From Paenibacillus ihbetae (GTDB lineage: Bacteria; Bacillota; Bacilli; Paenibacillales; Paenibacillaceae), in the NCBI RefSeq assembly GCF_002741055.1, contig NZ_CP016809.1, positions 2,874,501 through 2,938,500 of the forward strand: a DNA stretch of 64,000 bases. Direction: 5' to 3'. This document shows positions 8,277 through 17,487 of this stretch, in pieces. Both the position numbers and the translations under genes were made by a program. The notes under the pieces were generated by a model. The model was not told the origin of the DNA. It was given only the letters and a program-made list of their open reading frames with translations, and did no database searches. The first letter of the stretch is position 1; each line of letters opens with the position of its first letter.

Positions 8277-9206
8277 TTGTCCCACACGCTCAATCAAACG
8301 ATGTATAAAGCCTTTGGTCTTTCCATCCAAAGTGATATTCCACTTCCGGAACTGCCGCAGGCAGAGGCAGTAGATTTGCACGGTGCTACTCATATTTCGG
8401 TTCGCTATGTTGATTTAGATATGACTTGGCCCCAGCATAGGCCAATTCCTCATAATCTCATATGTACCCCTAGCCAAATCATGTTTAAAGTTCCTGATCT
8501 CGCCGTTTTCGCCATCGAGAACGGAAACACCATTCACGTCTCTCCCGAACCAGGCGCCGATGAAGACAAAATACGCCTCTTCATCCTCGGATCCTGCATG
8601 GGTGCGCTTTTACTCCAGCGTAAAATTCTCCCCCTTCACGGAAGCGCCATTGTAGTAGACAACAAGGCTTACGCCTTTGTCGGTCATTCCGGGCACGGTA
8701 AATCGACGCTGGCCTCCGCCTTTATACAGCAAGGGTTCTGCATGTTAACCGACGATGTGATCGCAGTTACCTTAAATGAGCAGAACGTACCCATGGTTTC
8801 CCCGGCTTATCCTCAACAAAAGCTGTGGCAGGAAAGTTTGGACTCACTCGGTCTGAATGCTGGGAAATTTCGTCCGCTGTTTGAACGTGAAACGAAGTTT
8901 GCGGTGCCAGTTAGTTCTCAATTCGCAACAACAGCTCTGCCGTTAGCCGGCATTTTCGAGCTGGTCAAAACGGATTGTGAGGCTCCCGGAATTCGGCCGT
9001 TCGATAAACTGCAGCGTATTCCGCTTCTGCAGCGCCACACTTATCGTAGATCTTTTCTTGCCGACAGCGGGCTGACACAATGGCACTTCAGTATGACAGC
9101 CAAGATAGCCGGCTGCATTACCGCTTATCAGCTCTGGCGGCCGCTGAACGAACCTACCGTTCACCAGCTGATGGATATGGTGCTAGATGCCATCGAAAAA
9201 AAATAA
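8277..9206 (+). CDS. HPr-kinase-like lasso peptide tail kinase
   Basis: Resembles the HprK-type kinases (PadeK/ThcoK) that phosphorylate the C-terminal Ser of paeninodin-type precursors. The P-loop is GHSGHGKS (about residues 136-143), preceded by LPLHGSAIVV and followed by the acidic LTDD. The N-terminus YKAFGLSIQSDIPLPELP is typical of these proteins. I chose a TTG start with GGAGTG 6 nt upstream. An in-frame ATG at 8250 has no ribosome site and would add nine residues. About 100 bp separate it from the precursor. No PqqD-like RRE protein, leader peptidase or ABC exporter follows, so the cluster is incomplete here. Confidence 0.87.
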   Translation: MSHTLNQTMYKAFGLSIQSDIPLPELPQAEAVDLHGATHISVRYVDLDMTWPQHRPIPHNLICTPSQIMFKVPDLAVFAIENGNTIHVSPEPGADEDKIRLFILGSCMGALLLQRKILPLHGSAIVVDNKAYAFVGHSGHGKSTLASAFIQQGFCMLTDDVIAVTLNEQNVPMVSPAYPQQKLWQESLDSLGLNAGKFRPLFERETKFAVPVSSQFATTALPLAGIFELVKTDCEAPGIRPFDKLQRIPLLQRHTYRRSFLADSGLTQWHFSMTAKIAGCITAYQLWRPLNEPTVHQLMDMVLDAIEKK

Positions 9207-9496
9207 ATTTTCTTTGAATGCGGCCCATCCGGCCGTATTACTTTTCTTTTCTAAAAATAAATTAGATTTCCTGGTCTTCTTAATATTAATGATTGATGCC
9301 GATGTCTATCATATTAATTTCACTACATATGTTTACCTTAGCCACGTATTAAGATTAATTCTTATATATAAATAAAACTGCTCATTTGCGGAAAATCATT
9401 TATCTCGCTTGGTTCATTGTCAGTTAGCCTCATGTATTACAATGCTCGAATCACGCTGCCAAGTTGTCGGCAGTCCAATGACCCGAACGCAGCTAA

Positions 9497-9540
9497 GGCT
9501 GCCCCCTGGGTGATAGCACCCTGGAGGCAGCCCTTTATAT
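9497..9540 (+). terminator. Terminator-like hairpin ending the lasso cluster
   Basis: GGCTGCC (9497-9503) pairs with GGCAGCC (9526-9532); an inner stem is formed by GGGTG and CACCC. CTTTATATAT follows. The U-tract is weak. Confidence 0.5.
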
Positions 9541-9545
9541 ATAAA

Positions 9546-9562
9546 CGCGGCTTAAGGCCGCG
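9546..9562 (-). terminator. Short hairpin downstream of hsp20
   Basis: CGCGGC and GCCGCG arms around five bases, nine bases after the hsp20 stop. TTTATATATAAA follows on the minus strand, so this is a modest terminator. Confidence 0.5.
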
Positions 9563-9570
9563 AAATTGGA

Positions 9571-10020
9571 TTACATGTCATCCCGGATTTGGATCCGCTT
9601 GGCGCGAGTGTTCGGCTGTTTCGGGATCTCCAGCTTCAGCACTCCGTTCTTCAACGATGCGGTGATGCCGTCCTCGTCAATATGCTGAACATGGAAGTGG
9701 CGTACGTATTCGCCGTAGCTGCGCTCTCTCCGGATGATATTTTGATCCGAATCCTCCACGTTGCTAGCTTCCTTGCGCACGGCTTTAATCGTCAGGTAAG
9801 GCTCCTCGTAGCGGATTTCAATGTCGTCTTTATGGAATCCGGGCAATTCCGCTTCAACCAGATAAGCATTCTCCGTCTCACGGATATCGGTTTTAAAGGA
9901 CATCGCCGCCGAACCCTTGAACGGTGCAAAAAAGTCGTTGCTAAACACATCATTGAATGACTTCATCAGCTGGCTGATGGAGTCCTCTCTGCGTTTTCCA
10001 AAAGGAATCATATCAAACAT
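9571..10020 (-). CDS. Hsp20/alpha-crystallin small heat-shock protein
   Basis: ATP-independent holdase chaperone. The alpha-crystallin domain covers about residues 40-135 with the hallmark LKNGVLKLEIPK and AELPGFHKDDIEI. The C-terminal IQI matches the I-x-I motif used for oligomer assembly. Length 149 aa is normal. ATG start with AAAGGGG upstream. A perfect CtsR box lies 17 bp before the start and a second, imperfect box further up, so heat induction through CtsR is expected. The gene appears monocistronic. Confidence 0.93.
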   Translation of the reverse strand: MFDMIPFGKRREDSISQLMKSFNDVFSNDFFAPFKGSAAMSFKTDIRETENAYLVEAELPGFHKDDIEIRYEEPYLTIKAVRKEASNVEDSDQNIIRRERSYGEYVRHFHVQHIDEDGITASLKNGVLKLEIPKQPNTRAKRIQIRDDM

Positions 10021-10036
10021 GATGCATTCCCCTTTC

Positions 10037-10053
10037 TTTGACCTTGTTTGACC
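10037..10053 (-). promoter_or_regulatory. CtsR operator, proximal
   Basis: On the minus strand the sequence is GGTCAAA-CAA-GGTCAAA, a full match to the CtsR heptad repeat (RGTCAAA-NAN-RGTCAAA). It overlaps the 5' end of the hsp20 transcript. Confidence 0.88.
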
Positions 10054-10170
10054 TTACATGTTCATTATATGCCCGTCGAAGGGTTATGACAAAGCCGAAT
10101 AAACCCGATATGGACCTGAATCCGCTTGTTTTGGCTGGAAATGGCCATGTTTTAGCGTTTAATATTTGAT

Positions 10171-10187
10171 TTTGACTATCCTTGACC
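10171..10187 (-). promoter_or_regulatory. CtsR operator, distal
   Basis: On the minus strand, GGTCAAG-GAT-AGTCAAA matches the CtsR heptad repeat with one mismatch. An extra GGTCAAA heptad abuts it. Confidence 0.6.
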
Positions 10188-10318
10188 TTTGACCTTTTGC
10201 TTTCTGCTGTTGAAGACTACGAACTCGCGGGAGATCTACATCAACCATACATCATCGAAAATAGGCTTCGACGAAATTGTACCCGATGAATCGACGATTA
10301 CGTTACTTACGAAATAGC

Positions 10319-10347
10319 TTGTCATCATTCTAAGATATGTGTACTAT
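10319..10347 (+). promoter_or_regulatory. Sigma-A-like promoter of a short RNA
   Basis: TTGTCA (10319-10324), exactly 17 bp, TACTAT (10342-10347). The next downstream feature is an intrinsic terminator about 100 nt later. Confidence 0.55.
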
Positions 10348-10352
10348 GAGAG

Positions 10353-10453
10353 TGAATATTGAAATTGAAGCGGGCAGAGAATATGAGAAGCCCTTTGCAT
10401 CATCAGAGCCTTTATCGATTAAAGGTTTTTTGGTGCAAAGGGCTTTTTCTTGT
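10353..10453 (+). ncRNA. Putative ~100-nt small RNA or leader RNA
   Basis: Bounded by a good promoter and a strong intrinsic terminator. GCCCTTTGCA (10390-10399) pairs with TGCAAAGGGC (10434-10443), and TTTTTCTTGTT follows. Inside the terminator loop a second hairpin CCTTTATCGATTAAAGG can form. No open reading frame with a ribosome site lies between. It could be a free sRNA or an attenuator leader for the esterase gene that begins about 70 bp later. I do not recognise a known family. Confidence 0.45.
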
Positions 10454-10525
10454 TATCCTCGCAGATCTGCTGTACTTTTACGAAATTCATAAGTCTTTTA
10501 AAAAAACGTCCACAGGAGTGAGTCC

Positions 10526-11545
10526 ATGAACGTCATTGCCATGAATGAAGCTTTGTTTCACGGTGCCGTCAGTGTCGAGATCACGGAGGATGGGGCCCGG
10601 CCCTGGCGCATTCCTTACCGTGAAGCCGCATTATTTCCGCCGGACGGAATCGGCGGGGAAGCGAAGGTCCCCGCAGGCGTGCGCATTTCCTTTTGGAGTG
10701 ATTCGTCCTCGATTCAAGTAAGCTTTGCTGCAACCGAGAATCCGCTAAGCTTCGATTGTTTGGTAGACGGGCAATTCCATTCGACCCGTACCGCCGAGCC
10801 GGGGGAATCCGTTGTCTCGTGGGACGCGCTGCCCGGCACGAATAAGTCGATCGAAATCTATTTATCCCCGAAGCACCCGGTCTGTGTTCAGCGCATCCTG
10901 CTCGATCAGGACTCCAGCTTCACCTATTTTCAAGATAAACGCCCCCGCTGGATCGCTTACGGGAGCTCGATCACGCAGTGCAAGGCGGCCAGCCCATCGC
11001 AAACCTGGCCGGCGCTTGTCGCGCAAAGCTCAGGGCTTCAGCTGACCTGTCTCGGCTATTCGGCCAATTGCCATCTTGAGCCTATGGTCGCAAGGATGAT
11101 CCGGGATCTCCCGGCCGATATCATTTCCTTATGCCTTGGCATTAACGTGATGGGACAATCCAGCCTGAATGCGAGAACCTTTAAATCCAGCGTCATCGGG
11201 CTCATTCAAATTATCCGCGAACGACATCAGGGTACCCCTCTCCTGCTCATGTCGCCGATCTTCGCGCCGGAGCGTGAAACCGCGGACAACCCGGTCGGTC
11301 TGAATCTGGTAAAAATCCGGCAGGAGCTGCGCGAGGCCTACGAGATATTGCGGGAGCATGGCGATCGCCACCTGTTCTATGTTGAAGGTCTCGACATATT
11401 CGGGGAATCGGATCAAGAACGCTTGTCCGACAAGCTTCACCCGGATGCGGAAGGTTATACATTGATCGCACGGCGCGTGCACCGCCTTTTCCAGGATGAG
11501 CTCAAGCTCCACAGCCTTATAAGCGAAGGGAACGAGCGGATATGA
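10526..11545 (+). CDS. SGNH/GDSL-family esterase with N-terminal beta domain
   Basis: Probable carbohydrate esterase or lipase-like hydrolase. The SGNH domain (about residues 145-330) has block I YGSSITQC with the Ser nucleophile, block III LGINV with its Asn, and block V DKLHPDAEGY with the catalytic Asp and His. The first ~140 residues form a beta-rich ancillary domain of the kind fused to GDSL_3-type hydrolases. No signal peptide, so probably cytoplasmic. ATG preceded by AGGAGTG. The stop overlaps the ATG of the next gene by 4 bp (ATGA), so the two are coupled. Substrate unknown. Confidence 0.85.
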   Translation: MNVIAMNEALFHGAVSVEITEDGARPWRIPYREAALFPPDGIGGEAKVPAGVRISFWSDSSSIQVSFAATENPLSFDCLVDGQFHSTRTAEPGESVVSWDALPGTNKSIEIYLSPKHPVCVQRILLDQDSSFTYFQDKRPRWIAYGSSITQCKAASPSQTWPALVAQSSGLQLTCLGYSANCHLEPMVARMIRDLPADIISLCLGINVMGQSSLNARTFKSSVIGLIQIIRERHQGTPLLLMSPIFAPERETADNPVGLNLVKIRQELREAYEILREHGDRHLFYVEGLDIFGESDQERLSDKLHPDAEGYTLIARRVHRLFQDELKLHSLISEGNERI

Positions 11546-12567
11546 GATCAAGGCTGCCCCTGCCCCATCTGTTGTTCAATAGACTGCTCGCTCTAGCGCT
11601 CGCTATGCTTCTGGTTCTTGCCGGATGCACTCCGGCTAAGGAGGCTGGAACTGCGGATCCCTCAAGCCTGCAGAACGCCAGTGCTTCAGCCGATGCATCT
11701 GCTAAGCCGCGGTCCGAATCCGCGATTGTCCACCGGACGGGTGACGTATTCGATACGAAGTCATACCAGGATCAGCTCACGGTACGATACTTTTTCCTGG
11801 ATTCGGAGGAGAAATCCGGCGACTCTATTTTTCTGCAAACGCCCGACGGGCTCAACATCATGATCGACGCAGGCATTCCCGCAACAGGCTCCCAATTGGA
11901 GGAGTATATGAAACGGCTGGGTGTAACCCGAATCGATTACGCCATAAATACACATCCTCATTATGACCATATGGGCGGGTATACATCGCTGCTAAGGACG
12001 AAAGAAATCGGCGGATTTTATATGCCGAATATTGAACATACGACCGGCACATACCGCACGGTGATGGATTTGATTGAGCAGCATGATATTCCGCTCCATT
12101 ATTTAGAGGACGGCGACCGTCTTCAGATCGGCGAACATGTGGAGATTGAACTGCTGAATCCGGAGAAAGGTACCTCCCCGGATAAATTCGAGGATTGGTC
12201 GACTGAGAATATCAATAATCAGTCACTCGTGATGAAGCTGCACTATGGGGACAACACCTTTTTATTTGCCGGCGACTTGTACAAGTCTGGAGAATATGAT
12301 CTTGCAGAGCGGCATGCTGATCAGCTTAAAGCCGATATGGTGCATGCTCCCCACCACGGAGACAAAACGTCCTCCTCTCCGCAATTCGTTAAAGCGGCTT
12401 CGCCTGACATCGCGGTTCTAAGCGCCAATATTTTTCAAAATCTCGACATCAAACAGCGTTATGAAAAAAACGGAGCCCTCGTAGCTTCAACCGCCCTCCA
12501 CGGCAATATTCTGCTCGTATCGGATGGCAAAGCCATCGAGCTCATTACGGAGAAGGAAGTTAGATAA
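11542..12567 (+). CDS. MBL-fold lipoprotein, ComEC/Rec2-type hydrolase domain
   Basis: Secreted lipoprotein with a lipobox LAGC near residue 29 and a Ser/Ala-rich spacer. It is followed by a metallo-beta-lactamase fold carrying THPHYDHMGG (H-x-H-x-D-H) and HAPHHGDKTSSS, the pair of motifs seen in the soluble domain of ComEC and in stand-alone relatives. It would act on the outer face of the membrane as a metal-dependent hydrolase, perhaps on nucleic acid or phosphoesters. The ATGA overlap ties it to the upstream esterase. An intrinsic terminator follows directly. Actual substrate not predictable. Confidence 0.87.
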   Translation: MRSRLPLPHLLFNRLLALALAMLLVLAGCTPAKEAGTADPSSLQNASASADASAKPRSESAIVHRTGDVFDTKSYQDQLTVRYFFLDSEEKSGDSIFLQTPDGLNIMIDAGIPATGSQLEEYMKRLGVTRIDYAINTHPHYDHMGGYTSLLRTKEIGGFYMPNIEHTTGTYRTVMDLIEQHDIPLHYLEDGDRLQIGEHVEIELLNPEKGTSPDKFEDWSTENINNQSLVMKLHYGDNTFLFAGDLYKSGEYDLAERHADQLKADMVHAPHHGDKTSSSPQFVKAASPDIAVLSANIFQNLDIKQRYEKNGALVASTALHGNILLVSDGKAIELITEKEVR

Positions 12568-12594
12568 CCGTCCTTATGAAACACTCGTACAAGG

Positions 12595-12616
12595 CCCCGG
12601 AAAACCGGGGTTTTGT
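12595..12616 (+). terminator. Intrinsic terminator after the esterase/MBL operon
   Basis: CCCCGG-AAAA-CCGGGG hairpin followed by TTTTGT. Confidence 0.85.
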
Positions 12617-12812
12617 CATGTTAGGGACTTCGTTTTTAGGCCGTTTCAACCCTACGGAGCGTCGAATACGGAATTTTGCTTTCTTTCCTTCAGCCATTCG
12701 AACAACCCGGAGTCCTAACAGGATGGCACAACCCCATATGCTTGAATACCCGCTTTGCTTCCCGCACATAATAAGCATCACAACCGATTCCAGTATAAGG
12801 AGGGCCTTACAT

Positions 12813-12989
12813 TTGAGCACGAACCAACCGGACAAGAACCTGATCAATACGGTCGAGAGACTGGATGAGACGCCCGTGAACAGCTTGGACGCCCAACAGC
12901 AGCAGCAAGCCCGGAATGATCGCCGGAAGCAAGCACTGCATGACAGCGATGGCAAATACAAGGAAAACGAGTCGAAGAACTATCATTAA
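12813..12989 (+). CDS. Small hydrophilic hypothetical protein (58 aa)
   Basis: Not recognised. The TTG start has AAGGAGGG in good position. Upstream in-frame codons lack a ribosome site and run through the preceding terminator. The product is charged and Gln-rich (LDAQQQQQARNDRRKQ) with an acidic/Lys C-terminus (DSDGKYKENESKNYH) and no hydrophobic segment, so it is a soluble small protein. It appears monocistronic, with a terminator-like hairpin 60 bp downstream. Confidence 0.65.
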   Translation: MSTNQPDKNLINTVERLDETPVNSLDAQQQQQARNDRRKQALHDSDGKYKENESKNYH

Positions 12990-13049
12990 GGGGTGCCCCC
13001 TTCTAACTGTTTACACTACTACCCTCTTCCAAAAACAATCACCCAAAGA

Positions 13050-13074
13050 AGCGGCCGATCACCGGTCGCTTTTC
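13050..13074 (+). terminator. Terminator after the 58-aa gene
   Basis: AGCGGCCG pairs with CGGTCGCT (one G-U pair), then TTTTC. Confidence 0.6.
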
Positions 13075-13175
13075 ATATGCTCAAATGTCTACATATTTCT
13101 AGGATATGATCGGGCGGGACGTCCTCAGCATGAACATTCTTTTTATATCCCCCTTAAGTCCAACGCTCCTCCACT

Positions 13176-13223
13176 CTCTTCTGCTTCTAACCAACAAATC
13201 TCTTCTGCTTCTAACCAACAAAT
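13176..13223. repeat. Perfect 24-bp tandem duplication
   Basis: Two identical head-to-tail copies (13176-13199 and 13200-13223) of a unit starting CTCTTCTGCTTCTAACC. No coding or hairpin context; probably a slippage duplication. Confidence 0.9.
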
Positions 13224-13320
13224 GTATGTAAAAAACTAAGTATCTCCTTTAATTTGCAAAAAGACACTGGATCTAACCGGATGCTACAATTTCTGGAGAA
13301 AGGAGGCTGCTTGTAAAGTA

Positions 13321-13335
13321 ATGAAAGCGCTTAAT
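13321..13335 (+). promoter_or_regulatory. Candidate catabolite-responsive element (CcpA site)
   Basis: ATGAAAGCGCTTAAT matches WTGNAANCGNWNNCW with one mismatch at the second-last base. Its position just before a xylanase gene fits carbon catabolite control. Confidence 0.55.
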
Positions 13336-13363
13336 ATTCTTTAGGGTAGGGGGAGTACAGTGA

Positions 13364-16300
13364 ATGAGTAAATGGATCAAACAAGGCATCTCGATTCTGA
13401 TCGCGGCAGCTTTACTTCTTCCGACGGGCTGGAGAGCCCCGGATGTTCGGGCTGACGCACAGGAACCGGAAGCCACCGAAACCGTTTATCATGAAACCTT
13501 TGGGACGGGCGTAGGAAAAGCCGTGCAATCGGGCAGTGCCAGCATATCGCATGTATCCAATAAAGCGTTTGCCGGCAATGAGGACGGAGGCGCTCTGTAT
13601 GTAAGCAACCGAGCCAATAACTGGGACGCGGCCGATTTCAAATACGTCGACTTGGGCTTGGAGAACGGCATAACGTATACGGTGACCGTCTCTGTATATG
13701 TAGACGCCAATGAGCCTGTGCCAACAGGCGCTCAGGCTTTTCTTCAAACGGTAGACAGCTATGGTTGGCTGGCCGGTGCGGATTTTGCCGCAGGCACCCC
13801 TGTACAGCTTAGTAAAGAATTCACCGTTAATACCGAAGTCGATTCGGCCCTCCGGGTTCAATCCAACGAGGACGGGAAGACGGTTCCCTTCTACATCGGG
13901 GATATACGGATCACCAAGAAGGCGGCTTCCGGCGGTGATGGTGAGGAAGGGCCTCCTAGGGAACCCGCTTTACCCTTCACTCCCATCGATTTTGAAGACC
14001 AAACGGCTGGCGGATTTGAAGGCAGATCCGGTAATGAAACGTTGACCGTCACCCAGGAAGCCAACCATACGCCCGGCGGCTCTTACGCTTTGAAGGTAGA
14101 AGGCCGTACAGCCACATGGCACGGGCCATCATTGCGAGTCGAGAAATACGTTGATCAAGGCAGCGAATATAAAGTCACGGCATGGATCAAATTGATCGAG
14201 CCCGCAAGCTCGCAGCTCCAGCTGTCCTCCCAAATCGGCTCCGGAAGCAGCGCGAATTATGTGGCCCTTTCCCCCAAAACGATCAGCACCAGCGACGGAT
14301 GGGTCCAGTTCGAGGGAACCTATCGGTACAACAGTGTGGGGAATGAATACTTAACCATCTATGTAGAAAGCTCGAATAACGCGACGGCATCCTTTTATAT
14401 CGATGACATCAGCTTCGAGAAAACAAGCGCCGGCCCCGTCGAAATCGAGAAAGACTTGATTCCCGTCAAACAAGCGTATCAAAATGATTTCCTCATCGGC
14501 AACGCCATCACAGCGGAGGATCTCGAAGGCGTGCGGCTCGAGCTGTTATCGATGCATCATAATGCGGCCACCGCCGGAAACGCGATGAAGCCGGATGCGC
14601 TGCAGCCGACAAAGGGTAATTTTACATTCACGGCCGCGGATGCCATGGTAGATAAAGTTCTGGCAGAGGGCATGCAGATGCACGGGCATGTGCTGGTATG
14701 GCACCAGCAGTCCCCGGCATGGATGAACACGGTGCAGGATGGACAAGGGAATACGATCCCTTTAAGCCGGGAGGAAGCCCTTGAGAATCTGCGCACGCAT
14801 ATCCGCACCGTAATGGAGCACTTCGGCGACAAAGTCATCTCTTGGGATGTCGTCAATGAGGCGATGAGCGATAATCCGCCGAATCCGTCCGATTGGGAAG
14901 CCTCGCTGCGTCAGTCCCCTTGGTATCAGGCCATCGGTCCGGATTATGTCGAGCAGGCATTTCTCGCGGCAAGGGAAGTGCTTGACGAACATCCGGAATG
15001 GGATATCAAGCTTCATTACAATGACTATAACGAAGACAATCAGAATAAAGCCCAGGCCATTTACAATATGGTGAAAGCAATCAATGACAAGTATGCGCTG
15101 GACCATCCGGGCAAGCTGCTCATCGACGGAATCGGCATGCAGGGACATTACAACATCAACACGAATCCGGAAAATGTGAAGCGCTCCCTGGAGAAATTTA
15201 TCTCCTTGGGCGTGGAAATCACCATCAGCGAGCTTGACATCCAGGCCGGAAGCAACCACCAGCTCTCCGAGCAGTTAGCCAATGCACAAGGCTATTTGTA
15301 TGCCCAGCTCATGAAAATTTTCAAGGAGCATGCGGCTCATATCAGCCGCGTTACCTTCTGGGGCCTTGAAGACAGCTCAAGCTGGCGGGCCGCCTCCAAC
15401 CCGCTGCTGTTTGATAAGAACTTGCGGGCCAAACCGGCCTATTACGGTGTCATTGATCCTGATACATTTATTCAGGAGCACCAGCCTGATTCGAAGGATG
15501 CCAACCAGTCCACTGCCATGTATGGCACACCTGGCATAGACGGAACAGTCGACCCGATCTGGAGCCAAGCTCCCGAGATGTCGATCCATCAATACCAGAC
15601 GGCCTGGCAGGGTGCGACCGGGGTGGCCAGAACGCTCTGGGATGACCACAATCTATATGTATTGATCCAGGTTAGCGACGCCCAGCTTGATAAAGCGAGC
15701 GTGAATGTGTGGGAGCAGGACTCCGTCGAAATTTTCCTGGACGAAAACAATGCCAAAACAACGTTCTATCAAGCGGATGACGGGCAGTACAGAATCAACT
15801 TTGATAATGAGACCTCATTTAATCCTCCAGCGATCGCAGAAGGCTTTATGTCCGCAACCAAAATTTCCGGAACGAACTACACGGTGGAAGCAAAGATCCC
15901 TTTCAAATCCATCAAACCTGCAAATCAGGTTAAAATAGGCTTCGACGCCCAGATCAATGACGCGAAAGACGGCGCTCGCCAAAGCGTTGCCGCGTGGAAT
16001 GATACGACCGGCAACGGCTATCAGGATCCTTCCGTGTTCGGCGTCGTTACCTTAGACGGCAAACCCGCAAGTCCTGGGAACGGCGGCGGCTCTGACAATG
16101 GCAGCGGCGGCGGGGGAGGTAACAACAATGGAAGCAGCCCAAGCAGCAGCAATGGCAGCAATCCCGGCTCCGGCAATGGAAGCACCCCTCAAGCCGGAAG
16201 CATTAGGAACGAAAACGGCGTGATTACCATCAAGCCCGAAGTGAAGGTCGCTAATCGACATGCAGTAGGCACCATTGCTAGCGATGATCTCGCAAAAGCG

Positions 16301-17389
16301 CTTGGGCTAGCCACTCCTAACCCCAACGGCAAGAAACAAATCGTAATTGAAGTGGCCCCTCAAAATGCCGTAGATGCATATGAAGTACAGCTGCCGGGCC
16401 ATAGCCTGAACGCCCATCCAGCCTTTGAGCTTGTGCTGAAAACGGACAACGCGACCCTTCATATCCCAAGCAGCGGGTTGTCGCAAGCCGCAAAAGCCGC
16501 AAAACAGGTGTCGATCCGCATAGGCACAGCTTCAACGGCTCATCTGGCTGCAGCGGACCTCGAACGGATCAGCGGCCGACCAGCCATCGATCTAAGTCTT
16601 TCGGCAGACGGGAAAGCCATAGACTGGAGTCATCCTGAGGTTCCTGTAACGGTAAAAATTCCATATACCCCAACCGCCAAAGAACTGCTTAATCCGGAGC
16701 GCCTGGTGGTTTGGTACATGGACGGCAAAGGAAAGGTTGCGGTCATTCCAAATGGCCGATATGATGCATCGGCGGGCGCGGTTGTTTTTCAAACGACCCG
16801 TTTCGGTACCTACGCTATAGCTTACGAGGCCAAGGCTTTCAAAGATTTGAAAAAGGTTCCTTGGGCCGAGCAAGCCATTCATCATCTGGCTGCGCGGGAT
16901 GTCATCAAAGGGACGTCCGAGGGCCGCTTCTCTCCCGAAGCATTTATGACGAGAGGCGACTTCGTCTCACTTCTTGTCAGAGCGCTCGAGTTAAAGGGAT
17001 CCGGCGGCCAAGGGACAGCGGCTCTGCAAGCAGGCTTCAGCGATGCCGAGTCTGCCGGTTTCGATCACAGCGAGCTGGACATCGCCTATGCGCTCGGAAT
17101 CGTAAAAGGTTTTCAAGATCAGACCTTCCAGCCGAATGAGCCGATCTCAAGACAAGACATGATGGCGCTGACCGTGCGGGCATTATCGGCAGCCGGCAAA
17201 TCCCTCGAGGGTACCGGAAGCTTGGACGGTTACCGCGATGCGGCAAGCGTCTCCGGTTATGCATTGGAAAGTGCGGCCCGACTGGTCAAGTCCGGGATTG
17301 TAAACGGCAAGAACGGCCGCATTGCACCGCACGATCCCCTCACCCGCGCCGAAGCAGCGGTAATTCTGTACCGTATTTGGAAGCTGTAG
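13364..17389 (+). CDS. S-layer-anchored modular GH10 endo-xylanase (CBM22-CBM22-GH10-CBM9-SLH3)
   Basis: Cell-surface endo-1,4-beta-xylanase of 1341 residues. Order: signal peptide (1 to about 31), two CBM22-like modules (about 41-187 and 206-355), GH10 barrel (about 364-700), CBM9-like module (about 717-897), Gly/Ser/Asn linker (about 903-945), a beta-rich S-layer-associated region, and three SLH repeats (from about 1159, 1225 and 1290) that bind pyruvylated wall polymer. The acid/base is Glu499 in WDVVNEAM; the nucleophile is Glu623 in [11 protein letters not shown] start after GGGGGAG. The gene is alone between a CcpA-type site and a strong terminator. Confidence 0.95.
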   Translation: MSKWIKQGISILIAAALLLPTGWRAPDVRADAQEPEATETVYHETFGTGVGKAVQSGSASISHVSNKAFAGNEDGGALYVSNRANNWDAADFKYVDLGLENGITYTVTVSVYVDANEPVPTGAQAFLQTVDSYGWLAGADFAAGTPVQLSKEFTVNTEVDSALRVQSNEDGKTVPFYIGDIRITKKAASGGDGEEGPPREPALPFTPIDFEDQTAGGFEGRSGNETLTVTQEANHTPGGSYALKVEGRTATWHGPSLRVEKYVDQGSEYKVTAWIKLIEPASSQLQLSSQIGSGSSANYVALSPKTISTSDGWVQFEGTYRYNSVGNEYLTIYVESSNNATASFYIDDISFEKTSAGPVEIEKDLIPVKQAYQNDFLIGNAITAEDLEGVRLELLSMHHNAATAGNAMKPDALQPTKGNFTFTAADAMVDKVLAEGMQMHGHVLVWHQQSPAWMNTVQDGQGNTIPLSREEALENLRTHIRTVMEHFGDKVISWDVVNEAMSDNPPNPSDWEASLRQSPWYQAIGPDYVEQAFLAAREVLDEHPEWDIKLHYNDYNEDNQNKAQAIYNMVKAINDKYALDHPGKLLIDGIGMQGHYNINTNPENVKRSLEKFISLGVEITISELDIQAGSNHQLSEQLANAQGYLYAQLMKIFKEHAAHISRVTFWGLEDSSSWRAASNPLLFDKNLRAKPAYYGVIDPDTFIQEHQPDSKDANQSTAMYGTPGIDGTVDPIWSQAPEMSIHQYQTAWQGATGVARTLWDDHNLYVLIQVSDAQLDKASVNVWEQDSVEIFLDENNAKTTFYQADDGQYRINFDNETSFNPPAIAEGFMSATKISGTNYTVEAKIPFKSIKPANQVKIGFDAQINDAKDGARQSVAAWNDTTGNGYQDPSVFGVVTLDGKPASPGNGGGSDNGSGGGGGNNNGSSPSSSNGSNPGSGNGSTPQAGSIRNENGVITIKPEVKVANRHAVGTIASDDLAKALGLATPNPNGKKQIVIEVAPQNAVDAYEVQLPGHSLNAHPAFELVLKTDNATLHIPSSGLSQAAKAAKQVSIRIGTASTAHLAAADLERISGRPAIDLSLSADGKAIDWSHPEVPVTVKIPYTPTAKELLNPERLVVWYMDGKGKVAVIPNGRYDASAGAVVFQTTRFGTYAIAYEAKAFKDLKKVPWAEQAIHHLAARDVIKGTSEGRFSPEAFMTRGDFVSLLVRALELKGSGGQGTAALQAGFSDAESAGFDHSELDIAYALGIVKGFQDQTFQPNEPISRQDMMALTVRALSAAGKSLEGTGSLDGYRDAASVSGYALESAARLVKSGIVNGKNGRIAPHDPLTRAEAAVILYRIWKL

Positions 17390-17410
17390 TACAGCAATAG
17401 AAAAGGACGA

Positions 17411-17447
17411 AAAAGCAGACGCCGGTTAAATATCGGCGTCTGCTTTT
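17411..17447. terminator. Bidirectional terminator between convergent genes
   Basis: AAAAGCAGACGCCG pairs with CGGCGTCTGCTTTT around nine bases, giving a U-run on both strands. Confidence 0.9.
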
Positions 17448-17487
17448 GATGATGGGGGATATTGGCCAAAGAAGCGGCTTACTACGA

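Larger units (their letters stand above)
9207..9570. other. Intergenic region after lasso cluster; terminators only
   Basis: A+T-rich stretch without a supported gene. It holds a plus-strand terminator-like hairpin and the terminator of hsp20. No remnant of a lasso protease, RRE protein or transporter could be recognised in any frame. Confidence 0.6.
12990..13363. other. Intergenic region upstream of the xylanase
   Basis: Holds a terminator-like hairpin, a 24-bp perfect tandem duplication and a CcpA-type site. No supported gene. Confidence 0.6.

Noticed and set aside
9187..9375. 62-codon frame after the lasso kinase as a candidate missing lasso gene
   Set aside because: It starts inside the kinase gene without a ribosome site, is low-complexity hydrophobic, and shows no protease, RRE or transporter motif.
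12576..12812. N-terminal extension of the 58-aa gene
   Set aside because: The extension reads through a terminator region without a ribosome site; the TTG at 12813 has a strong one.
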